DNA of 64,000 nt from Sweltsa coloradensis (lineage: Eukaryota; Arthropoda; Insecta; Plecoptera; Chloroperlidae). Where the stretch lies: assembly GCA_024449915.1 (NCBI GenBank), contig JAMZAV010003226.1, positions 1 to 64,000 of the forward strand, read 5' to 3'. Positions within the stretch are counted from its first letter, which is position 1; each line of letters opens with the position of its first letter. Position numbers and translations under genes: made by a program. The notes below the pieces were generated by a model. That model did no database searches, had not been told where the DNA came from, and saw only the letters and a program-made list of their open reading frames with translations. Positions 1 to 10,951 of the stretch are shown here, piece after piece.

Positions 1-24
1 GGAACCCGGTTATTTCCCCAGTCC

Positions 25-786
25 TTAGTGGTTTAAAGGTTGTGATGTTGGAGTAACCTGTTCTCCGTTTTGTGCCGTCATGTGGGCTATTACATGCGGT
101 TCATTCCTTTCATTTGTTCTGTTGTTCTCACGGTTATTGTTATTGTTGTAGCTGTTACCAGTGTTATAGGTTGGGTTAGCTTGTCGCCAGTTTTGATTTG
201 GGTAGTTATTGCCTCCAGAATTATATCCACGATTTTCTGGGTCATTTCCTCTGTAAACCCCTGAACTAACTCCTCCTTTGTTCTCTGTTGCATTTACCAC
301 GTAGGAAATGTTCGCCCTTTCAAGATTCCTTAAACACTTGATCACCTTTGTAATTGAATCTTGCTTTTGTGACAATACGGCCTTGACCTCCTCACGGAAA
401 TGCGGTAGGATTCTCTCAATTAACTCAGGTTCAGGCAATGGATGAGGCAGGTAGCCTACTTGTTTTACAAGGTGTTGTACGTAACCCGACATGGATGACA
501 CCCCCTTACCAGTGTATTTCCCATTGTAAACCTGATGAATAACCTTGCCTTGTTCGTGGACATTCCAGTATCTATTCAAGAAAAGATTTTTAAACTGCTC
601 GTAATTATCAAAATCATTCTCCTGAATCCAGGTTTTTACCGGACCTGCACAGCATTGTATTATTAAACTGACCTTGCTCTCTTCGTCTGCATTGTACATT
701 GTAAATCGTGATTCCATTAATCGAATGAACTCGACCGGATGTAGGCCACCCACACTACTGGTGAATTTAATGTCTTCTCTACTCAA
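25..786 (-). pseudogene. LTR retrotransposon Gag, C-terminal (capsid-like) half
   Basis: This open frame of about 253 codons reads on the minus strand and ends at a TAA at 25-27. Its first two thirds have the pattern of a retrotransposon Gag capsid: a helical segment starting with PVEFIRLMESRF, then VKTWIQ, then FKNLFLNRYW, and leucine-rich helices to about residue 150. The last 90 residues are a low-complexity N/G/Q/R-rich tail like a nucleic-acid-binding tail, but no CCHC knuckle is visible. It has no ATG of its own. Upstream it runs into the TSD of a hAT element (795-2179), beyond which the frame resumes in phase in the 2188-3460 ORF. It is therefore the downstream half of one Gag gene, not a separate protein. 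No protease or polymerase follows within the window. Confidence 0.7.
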
Positions 787-794
787 CTTATTAC

Positions 795-2179
795 TAGGGA
801 CACTAAATTATGGTAAATAAAACCGCCACAAAGCGGTACAAAAATTATTAAAAAGCGGTGCAAAAAGTCGGTGTTAAAATCAAAACTCGACAAAAAGCGG
901 TAAATAAAAGCGGTGAATAAATTTGTTAATTTGCATGTGACTGTGTGTCATTCATGCAAATTGTAGGCCTAATGTTATAATTTATATTTAACAAGAATGT
1001 AATGGAAGACACTAATCTAGACCTAGGCCTATGCCAAAATAGCTAGGGCCTAGGCCTAAAAGAACTGCTTAACTTGGCCTAGGCTACTGTTCCCATTTAA
1101 AAAAATCTAGACTAGAGCCTGATATTGTGGTATTGGCCTAGGAAATGAACTAACTACATACCAATGAATGTCATACAAAAATGAAGAGTACATAGGCCTA
1201 GGCCTAGGCTAGGGGCTTGAGATGTGTAGGTTGGGGTTAAGGCCAAGGTTCTATAATATTATCTCAGTGTTAAATTTCTTCTGTGCATTTTTTTGCAGAC
1301 ATAACTTGACTAGGGCTAGATACAACCGTAGAATCATAAAGGTCCAATGCTGTGTTGTTTCCTGAAGAAGGCCTAGGCCCTAAACCTGCTCCATACTAGT
1401 ACCTAGGCCTAGGCCTAGGGAGGCCCTAGGCCTAGGGTCCAGTCACATTTGAATTGCTTAGGGCTATGTTTAGGGCACTTATTCTCAAAATTTTGACAAA
1501 TCAACGATTTTCTTACGGTTAACTTAGCGTTAAACAACTTTAACTCAGTGCCTCAGACATCGCGAATTTGAGGTTAGGTAGGCCCAGGCAGCCTGTCAAC
1601 TCTTTTGTTGTGCTGGAAAAAACATCTTATGCAAGAAACAATGTAGGTCTATTGAAATCAAACAAATAACATGTCTTTATCATTATTTACACGCGCGCGA
1701 GATAAATCATAGATTATTTTCGTCATTTTATAGGTAGTTTGCGATCACAGGATGACAGCTGCAATTTAGGCCACAAAGCATCACAATCTGCTGGTATGGT
1801 CGACTATCGACCGGAAAATCGATTAGTCGAACTTTTGGCGAAATAATCGATTTCACAGTCAGCCATCTTGAATATGATCGAAACTCGAAATCTAGCGGGA
1901 TTTTCAAATAATTCTGCACTTTTTGTGATTTGAACACTAAAAATCGGAAAAACATCGCAAAAAGTTGTATAATCGGATTAATCGCGGGAAAATTCGTGAA
2001 TAAGTATTAAAATTAATAAAATCGCATAAAACCTAAAAAACGCCGAAAATCGCGAAAACTCGCGGACGCCATTTGAATGCCAAGGTCACCAAAGGTCGAC
2101 ATCTGTTGTCAAATTTCATGTATCAACAAAATTTGCAAAAATTCGCGAATGAAGTGCTCGCGAAAATCAAGGGTCCCTA
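795..2179. mobile_element. hAT-type element splitting gag, TSD CTTATTAC
   Basis: The left end reads TAGGGAC and the right end is its complement GTCCCTA. Both are flanked by identical 8-bp copies of CTTATTAC at 787-794 and 2180-2187, the TSD length expected of hAT transposition. The 1385-bp body holds no convincing ORF. It contains an AGGCCT/CCTAGG-rich stretch (about 1010-1440) and a right arm rich in short CGCGAAAA-like words. It sits inside a Gag ORF, so it is younger than that retrotransposon. The class is inferred from TSD length and the TAGGG terminus. Confidence 0.85.
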
Positions 2180-3460
2180 CTTATTACCAATGTAATCCTC
2201 CTTTTCCCATTTGTTCCGACCATTATACTCATTTTGACAGTGAGCAGCTGGTACCCCCCCTGTTCGTTTCTTGATTTCTTGAAAAAGTTTTTCTTCAATT
2301 ACTGGCAACTCTTTTTCTTTAATGAAATCTATCGTAACCCCTACACTTTCCTGTATCTGGTTGTTGACGTCATTTTTTATTGTTTGTTTCATATTCCCTA
2401 TTTTTTCGTCCCACTTTTGAATTTGTTTGCCTCTTTCTTCCTCTCTTTTTTCTTGTTCTTGGTGAGAGGTCTCCAGGTTAACTACCACTTTGTTCAAATC
2501 GTATATCTGATTGGTCATCTTCATTCCTTGTTCATCAGTCTCATCGATTCTGCTATGTATCTTCTGAATAGTTGTCCCAATTTCCTTTCCCCATTCTGAC
2601 ATTTTAACTTGATTTCCCACATTTAATTGGAGTAATGATTTCCCTTGCTTTTCTATTTTGTTAGCGATTGCATCATTCATTATTTCCATTTGTTTGTCGA
2701 TTGTATTTTTGAAACTTTCTTCAATTTTTATTACTTGTTTATCAGACTGAGTTATTTTTGACTCCACTTCCTTCACTTTTTGGATTATGTCAGTCTCGAC
2801 TTCAGTGATTTTCTGGTGGACGGTTATCAGTTTTTGTGCTGTTTCCTCCCTTTGTTCTTCAAGTTTGTTGGTTATTTCTTTCTTCCATTCTTTCATCTGG
2901 TTATCTAACTTTTCTTCCATTTTCTTTGCCTGTTTTTCCATTTCTTGTTTTACCTCCCCTATTTCTTTTTTTACCCCCCCTATTTCTTGGGATTGTTTAT
3001 CAATTTTCCCTCCCAATTCCTCCGACATTTCCCTATTTTCCCGTGATTGTTTGTCCATGGTCTCCCTATTTTCCTGTGTTTGTTTATCCATTTTTCCCAT
3101 TAACAGTTTAAACATGTTCATTACCTCAGATTCATTATCTTTTTCAGGTTTCTCTGATCTACCCGACATATCTGCCCCTACCAAACTATCACTTTTTATC
3201 CCCCCGTCTGATTCTGGTATCTGTTCTGTTTTACTCTCTTCCAAAGTAATCCCACTTTCTAACACCTCATCTGACTCGTTTAAGATTCCTAAACCTGTTA
3301 CATTCAAGCTCTCGGTGTCTGAAATCGTTTCCATCATTGGCATACTTTCGTTTTCTATGTTCACAATACTTGACATGTCAAGGAAATCATCACCTTTCTC
3401 AACAACCATCTCAGTTATAGTGGTACTGTTAAACATACCTCCCTGCACTGCTTGATCCAT
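2177..3460 (-). pseudogene. LTR retrotransposon Gag, N-terminal coiled-coil half
   Basis: This minus-strand ORF starts at an ATG at 3458-3460. Residues 1-100 are acidic and serine-rich. Residues about 110-390 are a long heptad-repeat coiled coil, starting with repeated MDKQ..ENRE units. The last residues before the stop lie in the TSD of the hAT insertion at 795-2179, so the stop is produced by the transposon. The start lies about 100 bp downstream of a tRNA primer-binding-site-like sequence (3561-3572), the normal place for gag in an LTR element. Long N-terminal coiled coils occur in some Ty3-like Gag proteins, but I did not match this one to a named family. Confidence 0.65.
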
Positions 3461-3560
3461 TTTATCACTCTCTTTTTGTAAAATATATGAGTTAATTATG
3501 AACTTTTATTGATTAATTTTCATTAATTACTCCCGGTCGATGTCAATTACATGCCACCAT

Positions 3561-3572
3561 CGTTGGGCGCCA
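3561..3572 (-). other. Primer-binding site of LTR retrotransposon
   Basis: Read on the minus strand this is TGGCGCCCAACG. It starts with the TGGCGCC seen where a tRNA 3' end primes many LTR elements. It lies one base after a sequence ending in CGACA, as expected for the 3' end of an LTR, and about 100 bp before the gag start. The tRNA species is not assigned. Confidence 0.6.
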
Positions 3573-3573
3573 T

Positions 3574-5000
3574 TGTCGAATTTACCACCTTGAAACCTGT
3601 TCAATGCCCGGAAGTGGTAAATCGAAAATATACAATGAAAAATAATGCTAGCTCAAATGTCGGTAGAACACAAAAATCTTTAATTAATAAAATTATATTA
3701 ATTAATTAATTATAGATTATAATTAATTAATTAATTTAAAAAGAGAACCTGAAAAACAAACTTAATATTTAAGAGTCAGGATAATATGGATCAATTCTAC
3801 AATAACAAAAGTTGTAAATGAGTTTCCATTCAGATTATAATTTGAAAAATAAACAAAAAACAATACAATTAATTAAACAACAATGTCTACCTGCCTGTGG
3901 ATCCGATTCTATTATAATATCCTAATTACCCAGTAGGCTAATCCACCTGCCTATTACATTTCAGTTTTCCCTCCAAAATATTGAAACAAAAATATTTAAA
4001 TGAAAGTTAAATGAATAAATAATGGTTTATTTGAGTACTCATCGTTTACTGCCTTGTCAGAAGACCGCGTGATCGACTCTCCTTGGTTCGGTTTCTTTAG
4101 GGGGGAGTGTCTGTCAGATAGCTTACAGCTGGTCCGGTTCGTAGGGAGATCACGTGGGTGCGCACGGCAGACGCGCAGTAAATCGCTCACAACAGTCTTA
4201 GGCACGCAGCTCTTTGGAAGATGCTCGGACGGTAATTTCGCTTATCACAACCAAGTTCGGCTACGTTATGCGCAGTAGAAGGAACACTCGACGTTGTAGA
4301 ATAATTAGCAAACCAATGACATTTAGCTGGTCGCAATAAAGTTCGGCTACGTTATGCGCAGTTGAAAGAACACTCGGAGTTGTAGAATAATTAGCAAACC
4401 AATGACATTTAGCTGGTCGCAATAAAGTTCGGCTACGTTATGCGCAGTAGAAAGAACACTCGAATTACAATCAGATATAAAATGACATTAATGAATTTCA
4501 CATCATAACAAAATCACACACAAACCACTTCCTTCGAGGCTAAGGAAGCCTATAAAAACACTAAACCGACTCCATACTCAGAGTGGCAGGCTCGCGCCTC
4601 CGATCAAGTTACATCTGCCCTGATATTCCTCCGCAGGGTCCTTATATGCCCTTGCCCCCACTCCAAGTGTCGCGTGATGCCCTCACCTTGCTTCCACCAA
4701 TCTTATGGACTTAAGTCGATCTCATCTCATGAAAACCCCTAACTATTGCAGTTTTAACATGGTTCATCCCTACCTTGAACAGTAGTGTTTCCCTGAATTG
4801 GAATCCACTTTACTTAGCTACTAGAACCTTCATTGCCTCTGGAGATACGCCGAATTCTTCTACTTGGTCACGTAGGCCCTGGCGTCATGAGTCTGCCTAG
4901 CTTATCAGTGAAGCGGACTAATTCCGATGATATTTTTGGGCAATGCTATTCCATATGCCTACACTTTGGTTTGAAACTCTAATTACTCCCTTATTATTCG
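3574..5000 (-). repeat. Probable 5' LTR and leader; outer boundary not found
   Basis: The LTR end next to the primer site is at 3574 (TGTCGAAT on the plus strand). The other end could not be fixed because the partner LTR is outside the window, so 5000 is only a guess. The stretch contains an AT-rich run of overlapping TTAATTAA words (about 3680-3735), an 86-bp tandem repeat (4254-4466), and on the minus strand a TATA-like CATATAAGG near 4632-4640. That TATA box would start transcription towards gag. No coding sequence was recognised from 3574 to 5000. Confidence 0.4.
4254..4466. repeat. 86-bp tandem repeat, about 2.4 copies
   Basis: The phrase AGTTCGGCTACGTTATGCGC starts at 4254, 4340 and 4426, giving an exact 86-bp period with a few substitutions. 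Each unit also carries AGCAAACCAATGACATTTAG. It lies in the probable LTR/leader of the retrotransposon, downstream of the putative TATA box. Confidence 0.85.
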
Positions 5001-5883
5001 ATGAAATCACTCCAACTAAGCGGTAATCATCTTCATTACCCTGTGTTTACCTATTGATCTACTTTACAGATCGAAAATCAGACATTCTATGGCTTAATTG
5101 GCATAATTAGCAATTATCCAGTTTTATGCTAATTACGGGCTTATATTCCTAGAATTGATACATTGAATTGATTGTTTGTTCAATAATGAAGCATTATTGA
5201 ACAAAATATTTTTGATTTCATGAATATTAAAGATATTAATTATATTAATTATTTAAATTTGCATTTGGTGGTATAAATATGGTTGATATATTATTGAAAT
5301 ACAGTGGGGAGGCTTAGATACTTGACATGGCTACAGCAAAGAGATTGTATCAAAAATACAGTGGGGGTATCAATAAAATGAGAAGTTATAGTACAGCAAA
5401 TTTGGTTTTGGACCATATTTATTAATTAAGTAAATAATCAACATTACATTTAGTAGGGCCTATAGAGATAAAAACTGTCCCGTCCGCATCTCACAACAAA
5501 ATTCGATTAATTCCATATACTAGGTCTTAAACTTATTGATTTAATTTCCAATCTTCAGTATGTTGTTTGTGAAGAGTTATATTTAGCAAATATCCAAACA
5601 GACTAAAAAAAAGTTTAAACATTTCAGAGAATTTTGATCTGGAATAATGTTGATTTAAAAACATGAACTTTGTGCGTCCCGTCCGCATCCCATGCAAATA
5701 ATTTTTTAAACCCATCAATGTTTTTTTCTCCTAATTATCATCCTAATTTTCAGCTTTAGGGGTGTCTGAACATTAGAAAAAGTATATTGACACTTATGTT
5801 TAGGATATTTGTCACACTTTAATGAATATTATAAGTTTCTAAATGTCCCGTCTGCAACCTGCCAGTTAGTGGAGAATGACCCA
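5001..5883. other. Unassigned stretch with three copies of a GTCCCGTCYGC motif
   Basis: No gene was recognised. Three near-identical words occur at about 5476 (GTCCCGTCCGCATCTC), 5675 (GTCCCGTCCGCATCCC) and 5845 (GTCCCGTCTGCAACCT), all in the same orientation in an otherwise AT-rich stretch. Short phrases containing ATACAGTGGGG repeat near 5300 and 5358. Confidence 0.5.
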
Positions 5884-7281
5884 ATATGCGTTCGCGCGCG
5901 CGGGATTTAAATGCTTACTACTAATTTTATAGAAATCAATCCAGAAATAACAAAATCCATCCCAGCGGGATTTTTCAGCGGGAGTGTTTCCCGATTAATG
6001 AAATTGAGAAGCTTACCACTGAGTTTTAATAAAAATATACATCTTTTTGTTTTGGGACCAGAGGTTTTCTCAAAAACACCTTTCAAATCTCACATTTATG
6101 TAGATTTACCAAAAATATACATTTAATTGTTTTAGAACAAGGTTTTCTCATTTATACCTTTTAAACCACAATATTCAACACTTACCCCACAATAAAAAAG
6201 AATTACGCATGTTATTGTTATTAGAACCACGAGGTTTTCTTATTAACATTCATTTTAACCACTTAAACGTCGCTTTCCCGAAAAAGCAAGTCATCTTTTA
6301 GAACCACAAGGTTTTCTCATAGACCCATAGGCTAATAACCTTAATTTTAACTGTTTTTCCGACACTTTACCAAAAAAGCAAGCACGACATATTAAATAAA
6401 TTTACATAGGCCATAAATAATAAATACATAAAGACATAATAAATTTCAGAGTTGTTCTGAATCGGCCTTATTGATTCTGGCGTTGATTCGCGGGTGTTCG
6501 CACTGTCCATACCACTGATTGAGCTATATTTCCTATTAAAAAAAATATCGATCTTTGGTTGGTTATTGCTCCCTCGTCAATTGCGTCGGGCCTGCAGGGT
6601 TGGCTTGGTCGCTTTGATTTAAAGTCCCCCACTGAAAATCAGTTATAACTGAGTGGGTAGACTCTAAATAAAGTTTATTTATTTATTTATTTATGTTTTA
6701 GAACCACAAGGTTTTCTCATAAACACCCAGAACATCCTTACTTTTATTCACTTTTTCGTTGAATTACGAGAGTGGTGAATATTGCACGGTTCATAGGGTA
6801 TACCTAAATGAGAAAACCTTGTGGTTCTAAAAGATAGGCATATGACATGCTTTTTCGGGAAAGCGTCGAAAAATGGTTAAAATTAATGTTATTATGGGTC
6901 TATGAGAAAACCTCGTGGTTCTAAAAGATATGACTTGCTTTTTCGGGAAAGCGACGGAAAAGTGGTTAAAATTAAGGATATTGTGGGTGTTTATGAGAAA
7001 ACCTCGTGATTCTAATAATAACACGCATAATTCTTTTTTATTTTCGGGAAAGTGGTGAATATTGTGGGTTAAAAGGTATAAATGAGAAAACCTCGTGGTT
7101 CTAAAACAATTAGACATAGGCCTATATTTTCGGTAAATCTACATAAATGTGAGATTTGAAATTTGTTTTTGAGAAAATCTCTGGTTCCAAAACAAAAAGA
7201 TGTATATTTTTATTAAAACTTACGTGGTAAGCGTTTAAATCCTGCGTGGTAAGCGTTTAAATCCTGCGCGCAAACGCATAT
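5884..7281. mobile_element. Foldback element with long inverted arms and internal sub-repeats
   Basis: The outer ends, ATATGCGTTCGCGCGCGC on the left and the complement of ATATGCGTTTGCGCGCAGG on the right, are followed by matching arms of several hundred bases. Within the arms the word GTTTTAGAACCACAAGGTTT recurs about every 75-95 bp. It occurs about five times forward (near 6058, 6130, 6220, 6295, 6695) and about five times reversed (near 6808, 6903, 6994, 7081, 7167). A LINE-tail sequence sits in the loop (about 6500-6693). A 27-bp direct duplication ends the right arm (7221-7270). No transposase is visible, and the short ORFs inside are repeat translations. Confidence 0.75.
6500..6693 (+). 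repeat. LINE/SINE 3' tail family, copy 1
   Basis: The conserved core runs GCGTCGGGCCTGCAGGG, then CCCCCACTGAAAATCAG, then an AACTGAGTGGGTAGACTC arm that can fold back on it, then a TTTA microsatellite. The same 3' structure recurs near 9548-9745, 19790-19915, and in reverse near 23512-23590 and 58800-58905. A stem-loop followed by a simple-repeat tail is typical of some LINE and SINE 3' ends. No coding part is attached. Confidence 0.6.
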
Positions 7282-7920
7282 CGTGCTAGGTTTTTATCTA
7301 TTTTTAATGTGTTTTATTGTTAAATACCTATGAATAAAACATATAATACATAATATATGTTGGACACTATTATACAAGAATATTGGTTATTTCCTTTTCC
7401 AACTAGAAACCCCATTTACTACCATGCAGTCGTATGTTAAAAACCCCATGTAAAATTACCACCGTGGGATCTAGGGATACACCTACATCCCACGACCGTG
7501 GTGTCTGAGCTGAGGTCTTCAGCAGCAGCCACGATCGTGGGACGAGACACGGCCTTTGTTTATTTTATCATTATGCGGGCCTACAGTCCCTACAGAACAT
7601 TATAGGCCTATGGCTTTTAAGAATCTAAGGCCTAGTATAACTTTATTTAGCAACTTGCTAATATTTTACAAGGGTGTACAATATAATAATACAATATAAT
7701 ACATTTCACAATATATTGCATTAATAACACTTGTAGGCCTATAATATTCATTTCAATATAATGCAGTTCACCATAACAATTAGGACTAGTCAATTACGGT
7801 AGGCCTACCTATCTAGGCTATCTTTATAATGCAATTCACTTGGTAGGGCCTATAAGAATTACATAGGTACCGGTAGGCTACCTTATAACTTCTTATTAGT
7901 AGGCCTATTGAATATCATTA
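7282..7920. other. Unassigned AT-rich stretch
   Basis: No gene was found. A short cluster of inverted GATCGTGGGA/TCCCACGACC words lies near 7460-7545, and TAGGCCTA words are scattered from 7600. Confidence 0.5.
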
Positions 7921-8623
7921 TTAAGCGAGCGAAGCGAGCGTTTCCATTTGACTCTGCCGGAAAAATTAGTCACTGGTTTTGTTTTTTTTTTTTTTTTTTT
8001 GTTTGTTTGTTTTTTTGTTTGTATGTCTCGCCATAACGTTCGAACGGAGGCTCGGATCGAGTTGAAATTTTGACCATCCGCAAGCTTCGTTCTCGATTGA
8101 ATGCCATTAGTTTTGTGGCAAAATCATTCAAAAAGTTAAAAAGTTACATTAAAGTTAATCGAAAGTTTTTTTTTCAAACTAACCGGCGACAAAATCTGAG
8201 ATAGCCAAATCATTTAGAATGTCCGTCCGGTCACGAATATGTTAATTTTATTTTGATCCGATAAGTAGTGTAGATGGAAATTACATTATAACAAAAGTAA
8301 CGTTGCCATGGCAACGAAAAGACGCGCAAAGTTTCTAATGCACTGCCACCTAAGTAATCACAATACTTTCGAGAAAGCAGTCTATTATTTGTCACCAAAG
8401 AGTTTAAATATTTTTCCCAATGAGTCAAGGTCCTCTAGATGGCGGTGGATTTTATCCACAAAGTAAAGGTTTACACACGGGTTTACCCAAATACCTTGGC
8501 AATAATAAATAATACTGGAAACGCGAACATCGTTTTTTTTTTTTTTTTTTATAAAAATGTGCAATGTGGGTCTAGCTATAGCACGTGCTCGCTTATCAAC
8601 GCGTCCAACTGAGCGTTTCCTAG
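7921..8623 (+). mobile_element. Non-autonomous Helitron-like element, subfamily 1
   Basis: The 5' end is TTAAGCGAGCGAAGCGAGCG. The 3' end has the inverse GCTCGCTTA, then CAACGCG, then GCGTTTCCTAG followed by T. The layout is a short 5' motif repeated inverted near the 3' end, a G/C-rich segment with inverted AACGC/GCGTT words and a terminal CTAG. It is shared with the copies at 13178, 14178, 14743, 21237, 31268 and 41923. It has no transposase. A poly-T run follows the 5' end at about 7982. Confidence 0.6.
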
Positions 8624-9540
8624 TTTTAATCATTGTCATTATGTATACGAGTGAGTGAGCCATGTGTTGTGTACCCGGTAACATTCCCTTTCTTCCCCCT
8701 ACCTATGGTCTCTCTAGCCTATCATGTAGGCTGGAGTGGCGCATTATGTCCTTACAGTTAACGCGCCCTTATACCAACTAAACTCAAAACCCTATTAATT
8801 ATAGCCTAGACCTAGGCTAAGTAATTATTATCAAACTTATATGCAAATGTTCCCGGGTACTCAACACATTATAGCAAATCACAATTTGCGTAATTAAATG
8901 TACTAGAATTAAACATGGGAATTGGATGGTTAATAATAAAATTTAAATGAAAACCGTGCTCTCGTAGCTAGCTCGGCAATGAAACTCTTGTCAGTGAAAA
9001 TAGTAACTGCCTTGACCTCGAACCCAAAACACAATAACAGTACATACATAGACAGTGAACACAGTGTACAGCCACATTAACATACCCTGCAACACTTAGG
9101 CTTACCAGGACACCAGGTCCTCTGAGCAGTGTGCGCGGCTGAGCTGCGGCGTCCGTTCCCTGGTATGGATGCCGACCTCTGCCTAGCCTAGACGTCCCTT
9201 AGGGTGGATGAGCTTAATAATATAGGGTAGCTGAAGGCATTGAATATTTTGGGGAAAAGCAAAACGGGAGGGGGGAAACAAAGGCCCCACACGCTCAAAC
9301 ATGAGTAGACTGATTGGAATTCACTGATGTAATTAACAATTAGGACAGGTTACAAAGAAATTAAATAAAGAAATGACTATTAATTGGATCCAATCAGCAC
9401 TTAACCCCCTTAGGCCCTAATTATTGTGATAATTTAATACAGAAAAAGGCTTATTATTATAATTTATAAATCATTTTGAAATGATGGTACTCAACACTCG
9501 TTCCTCATCTGCTGACGATATCGACGTGCTGGCTGGCGCA
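8624..9540. other. Unassigned non-coding stretch
   Basis: No gene, repeat family member or clear TIR was recognised. The region around 9100-9200 is moderately GC-rich but has no long ORF. Confidence 0.5.
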
Positions 9541-9547
9541 TAGGTGG

Positions 9548-9745
9548 AACACTGTCCATACCACTGATTGCTATATTTCCTATTAAAAATATCGATCTTT
9601 GGTTGGTTATCGCTCGCTCGTCGATTGCGTCGGGGCCTACAGGGTAGGCTCAGTCGCTTTGATTTACTGTCCCCCACTGAAAATCAGTTACCTATATAAC
9701 TGAGTGGGTAGACTCTAAATCCAATTTATTTATTTATTTATTTAG
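9548..9745 (+). repeat. LINE/SINE 3' tail family, copy 2
   Basis: This is the longest copy. It shares the upstream phrase GTCCATACCACTGATTG with copy 1, then the GCGTCGGGGCCTACAGGG core, the CAGTTAC/ATAACTG stem and a TTTATTTA tail at about 9725-9745. Confidence 0.65.
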
Positions 9746-10951
9746 GCGATGGCTTGACTCGGCTTGAGGCCTCCGGGTTAGCGTTTCCTGTGTAGGGAGG
9801 CGATCTCGTACGGGCGCGAATCTCTGCACGGCGTCCTCTGGATCGTGCGGGCTTCCAGCACGGAATTCCAGGCGTCGTTTGAGGTTCTACGTTGTCTTCT
9901 CGCTTTGCGCGGGCCAGTAGGCCTTGATGGCAAGCTTTGTCTTGTAACCTTGCGCGGGCCAATAGGCCTTGATGGCAGGCTTTATCTCGTAGCGGTGGCT
10001 ATTAGGCGGAGCCACAAGGTCTCATAGAGGAGAGAGGGATTGACTACATGTTATTAGGTCAAGGAATAGTGTGAGTGGAGATAATTTAAATGAAGGAAGA
10101 TAGTGGATAGTGCCTTATGTGTCAACAGGTTGTGGTTTAGGATTTACCATGTTATGGCGTGGTCGTCTAGGTTGCGAAGCTGCGCTGGGTTCACCACATG
10201 GTCTAGTGGGAACTTCCCCGTTGTCTAACTCGCGTTATTAAAATTGGTTAAAATATGTTTTTAGTACAAACGATGTCTGCACCCAATCCCTATATTAGGG
10301 TAAGGAGAAGATAACTCCATGTTGGCTATATGCACTCTCCGGTTTCTTGATGAAAGAATTGATACTAGCACCACTACCACAGCACCAATTGCACTCACTT
10401 CACAGTCTCCAACCTTAGTGAGCGAGCTCTCGGTCCTCCGAGGCGGGCGTGCATCTACGCGGGCTTTTTGGGACAAATCCTGTTATGTTTGCATACAAGC
10501 GGGCGGGCGCCCTTGATTGGCGGTTGCGGGTGGTTTTCGTGCCCCTAGACCAATCCCAGGTCGACCCCATCTAGCTCTCCTTGGTAAGTTTCCACCCCAA
10601 GTATGCTTCTGAGAATCCTCCGAAGACTGTTGCTCTAGCCTTCCACTCGTGCCTTCAATCCTCTTGAGTTCTTCATTCTCCCTTGCCATTGGTCCATCTG
10701 GACTGCAAGTGCCGTCTGCCTATCGATTTTTGTTGCTTTTGAAACGTGCTTCGAATCCCTGACCTAGATTCACTTTCGACTGCTCACGTAGCCCGAACAA
10801 TCATACATGGCAAATTACATTGCTGTATGCTTATGCCCTGGTTTAGGCCGCAAACTACTACTAGCCATAGGCTTATTATATAACATTATTTAACACTTTT
10901 AAACAAAATACTCACAATTACTTATGAGGATAGCACGACGGCTATTTGATA
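9746..10951. other. Unassigned GC-rich stretch with a roughly 50-bp direct repeat
   Basis: The phrase TTGCGCGGGCCAATAGGCCT occurs twice, about 50 bp apart (near 9905 and 9951), with matching flanks, and it puts short repeats into overlapping ORFs. A minus-strand ORF at 10483-10689 starts MARENEELKRIEGTSGRLEQ and could be a scrap of a retroelement ORF1 or gag. No family could be assigned and no RNA gene is recognised. Confidence 0.4.

Noticed and set aside
795..2187. Intron joining the two Gag ORFs (a GT and an AG can be found that keep the frame).
   Set aside because: The segment has inverted TAGGGAC ends and a perfect 8-bp duplication, which explains it as a transposon. The frame is also exactly restored by removing it with one TSD copy.
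2787..3455. Long plus-strand ORF opposite the Gag coiled coil.
   Set aside because: It is the antisense reading of a heptad-rich coding strand. The low-complexity product has no domain.
4254..4466. CRISPR-like array.
   Set aside because: The DNA is eukaryotic, the whole 86-bp unit is repeated, and there is no alternation of constant repeats and unique spacers.
6827..7117. ORF with repeated SFRTTRFSH phrases.
   Set aside because: It is a translation of the GTTTTAGAACCACAAGG words of the foldback element.
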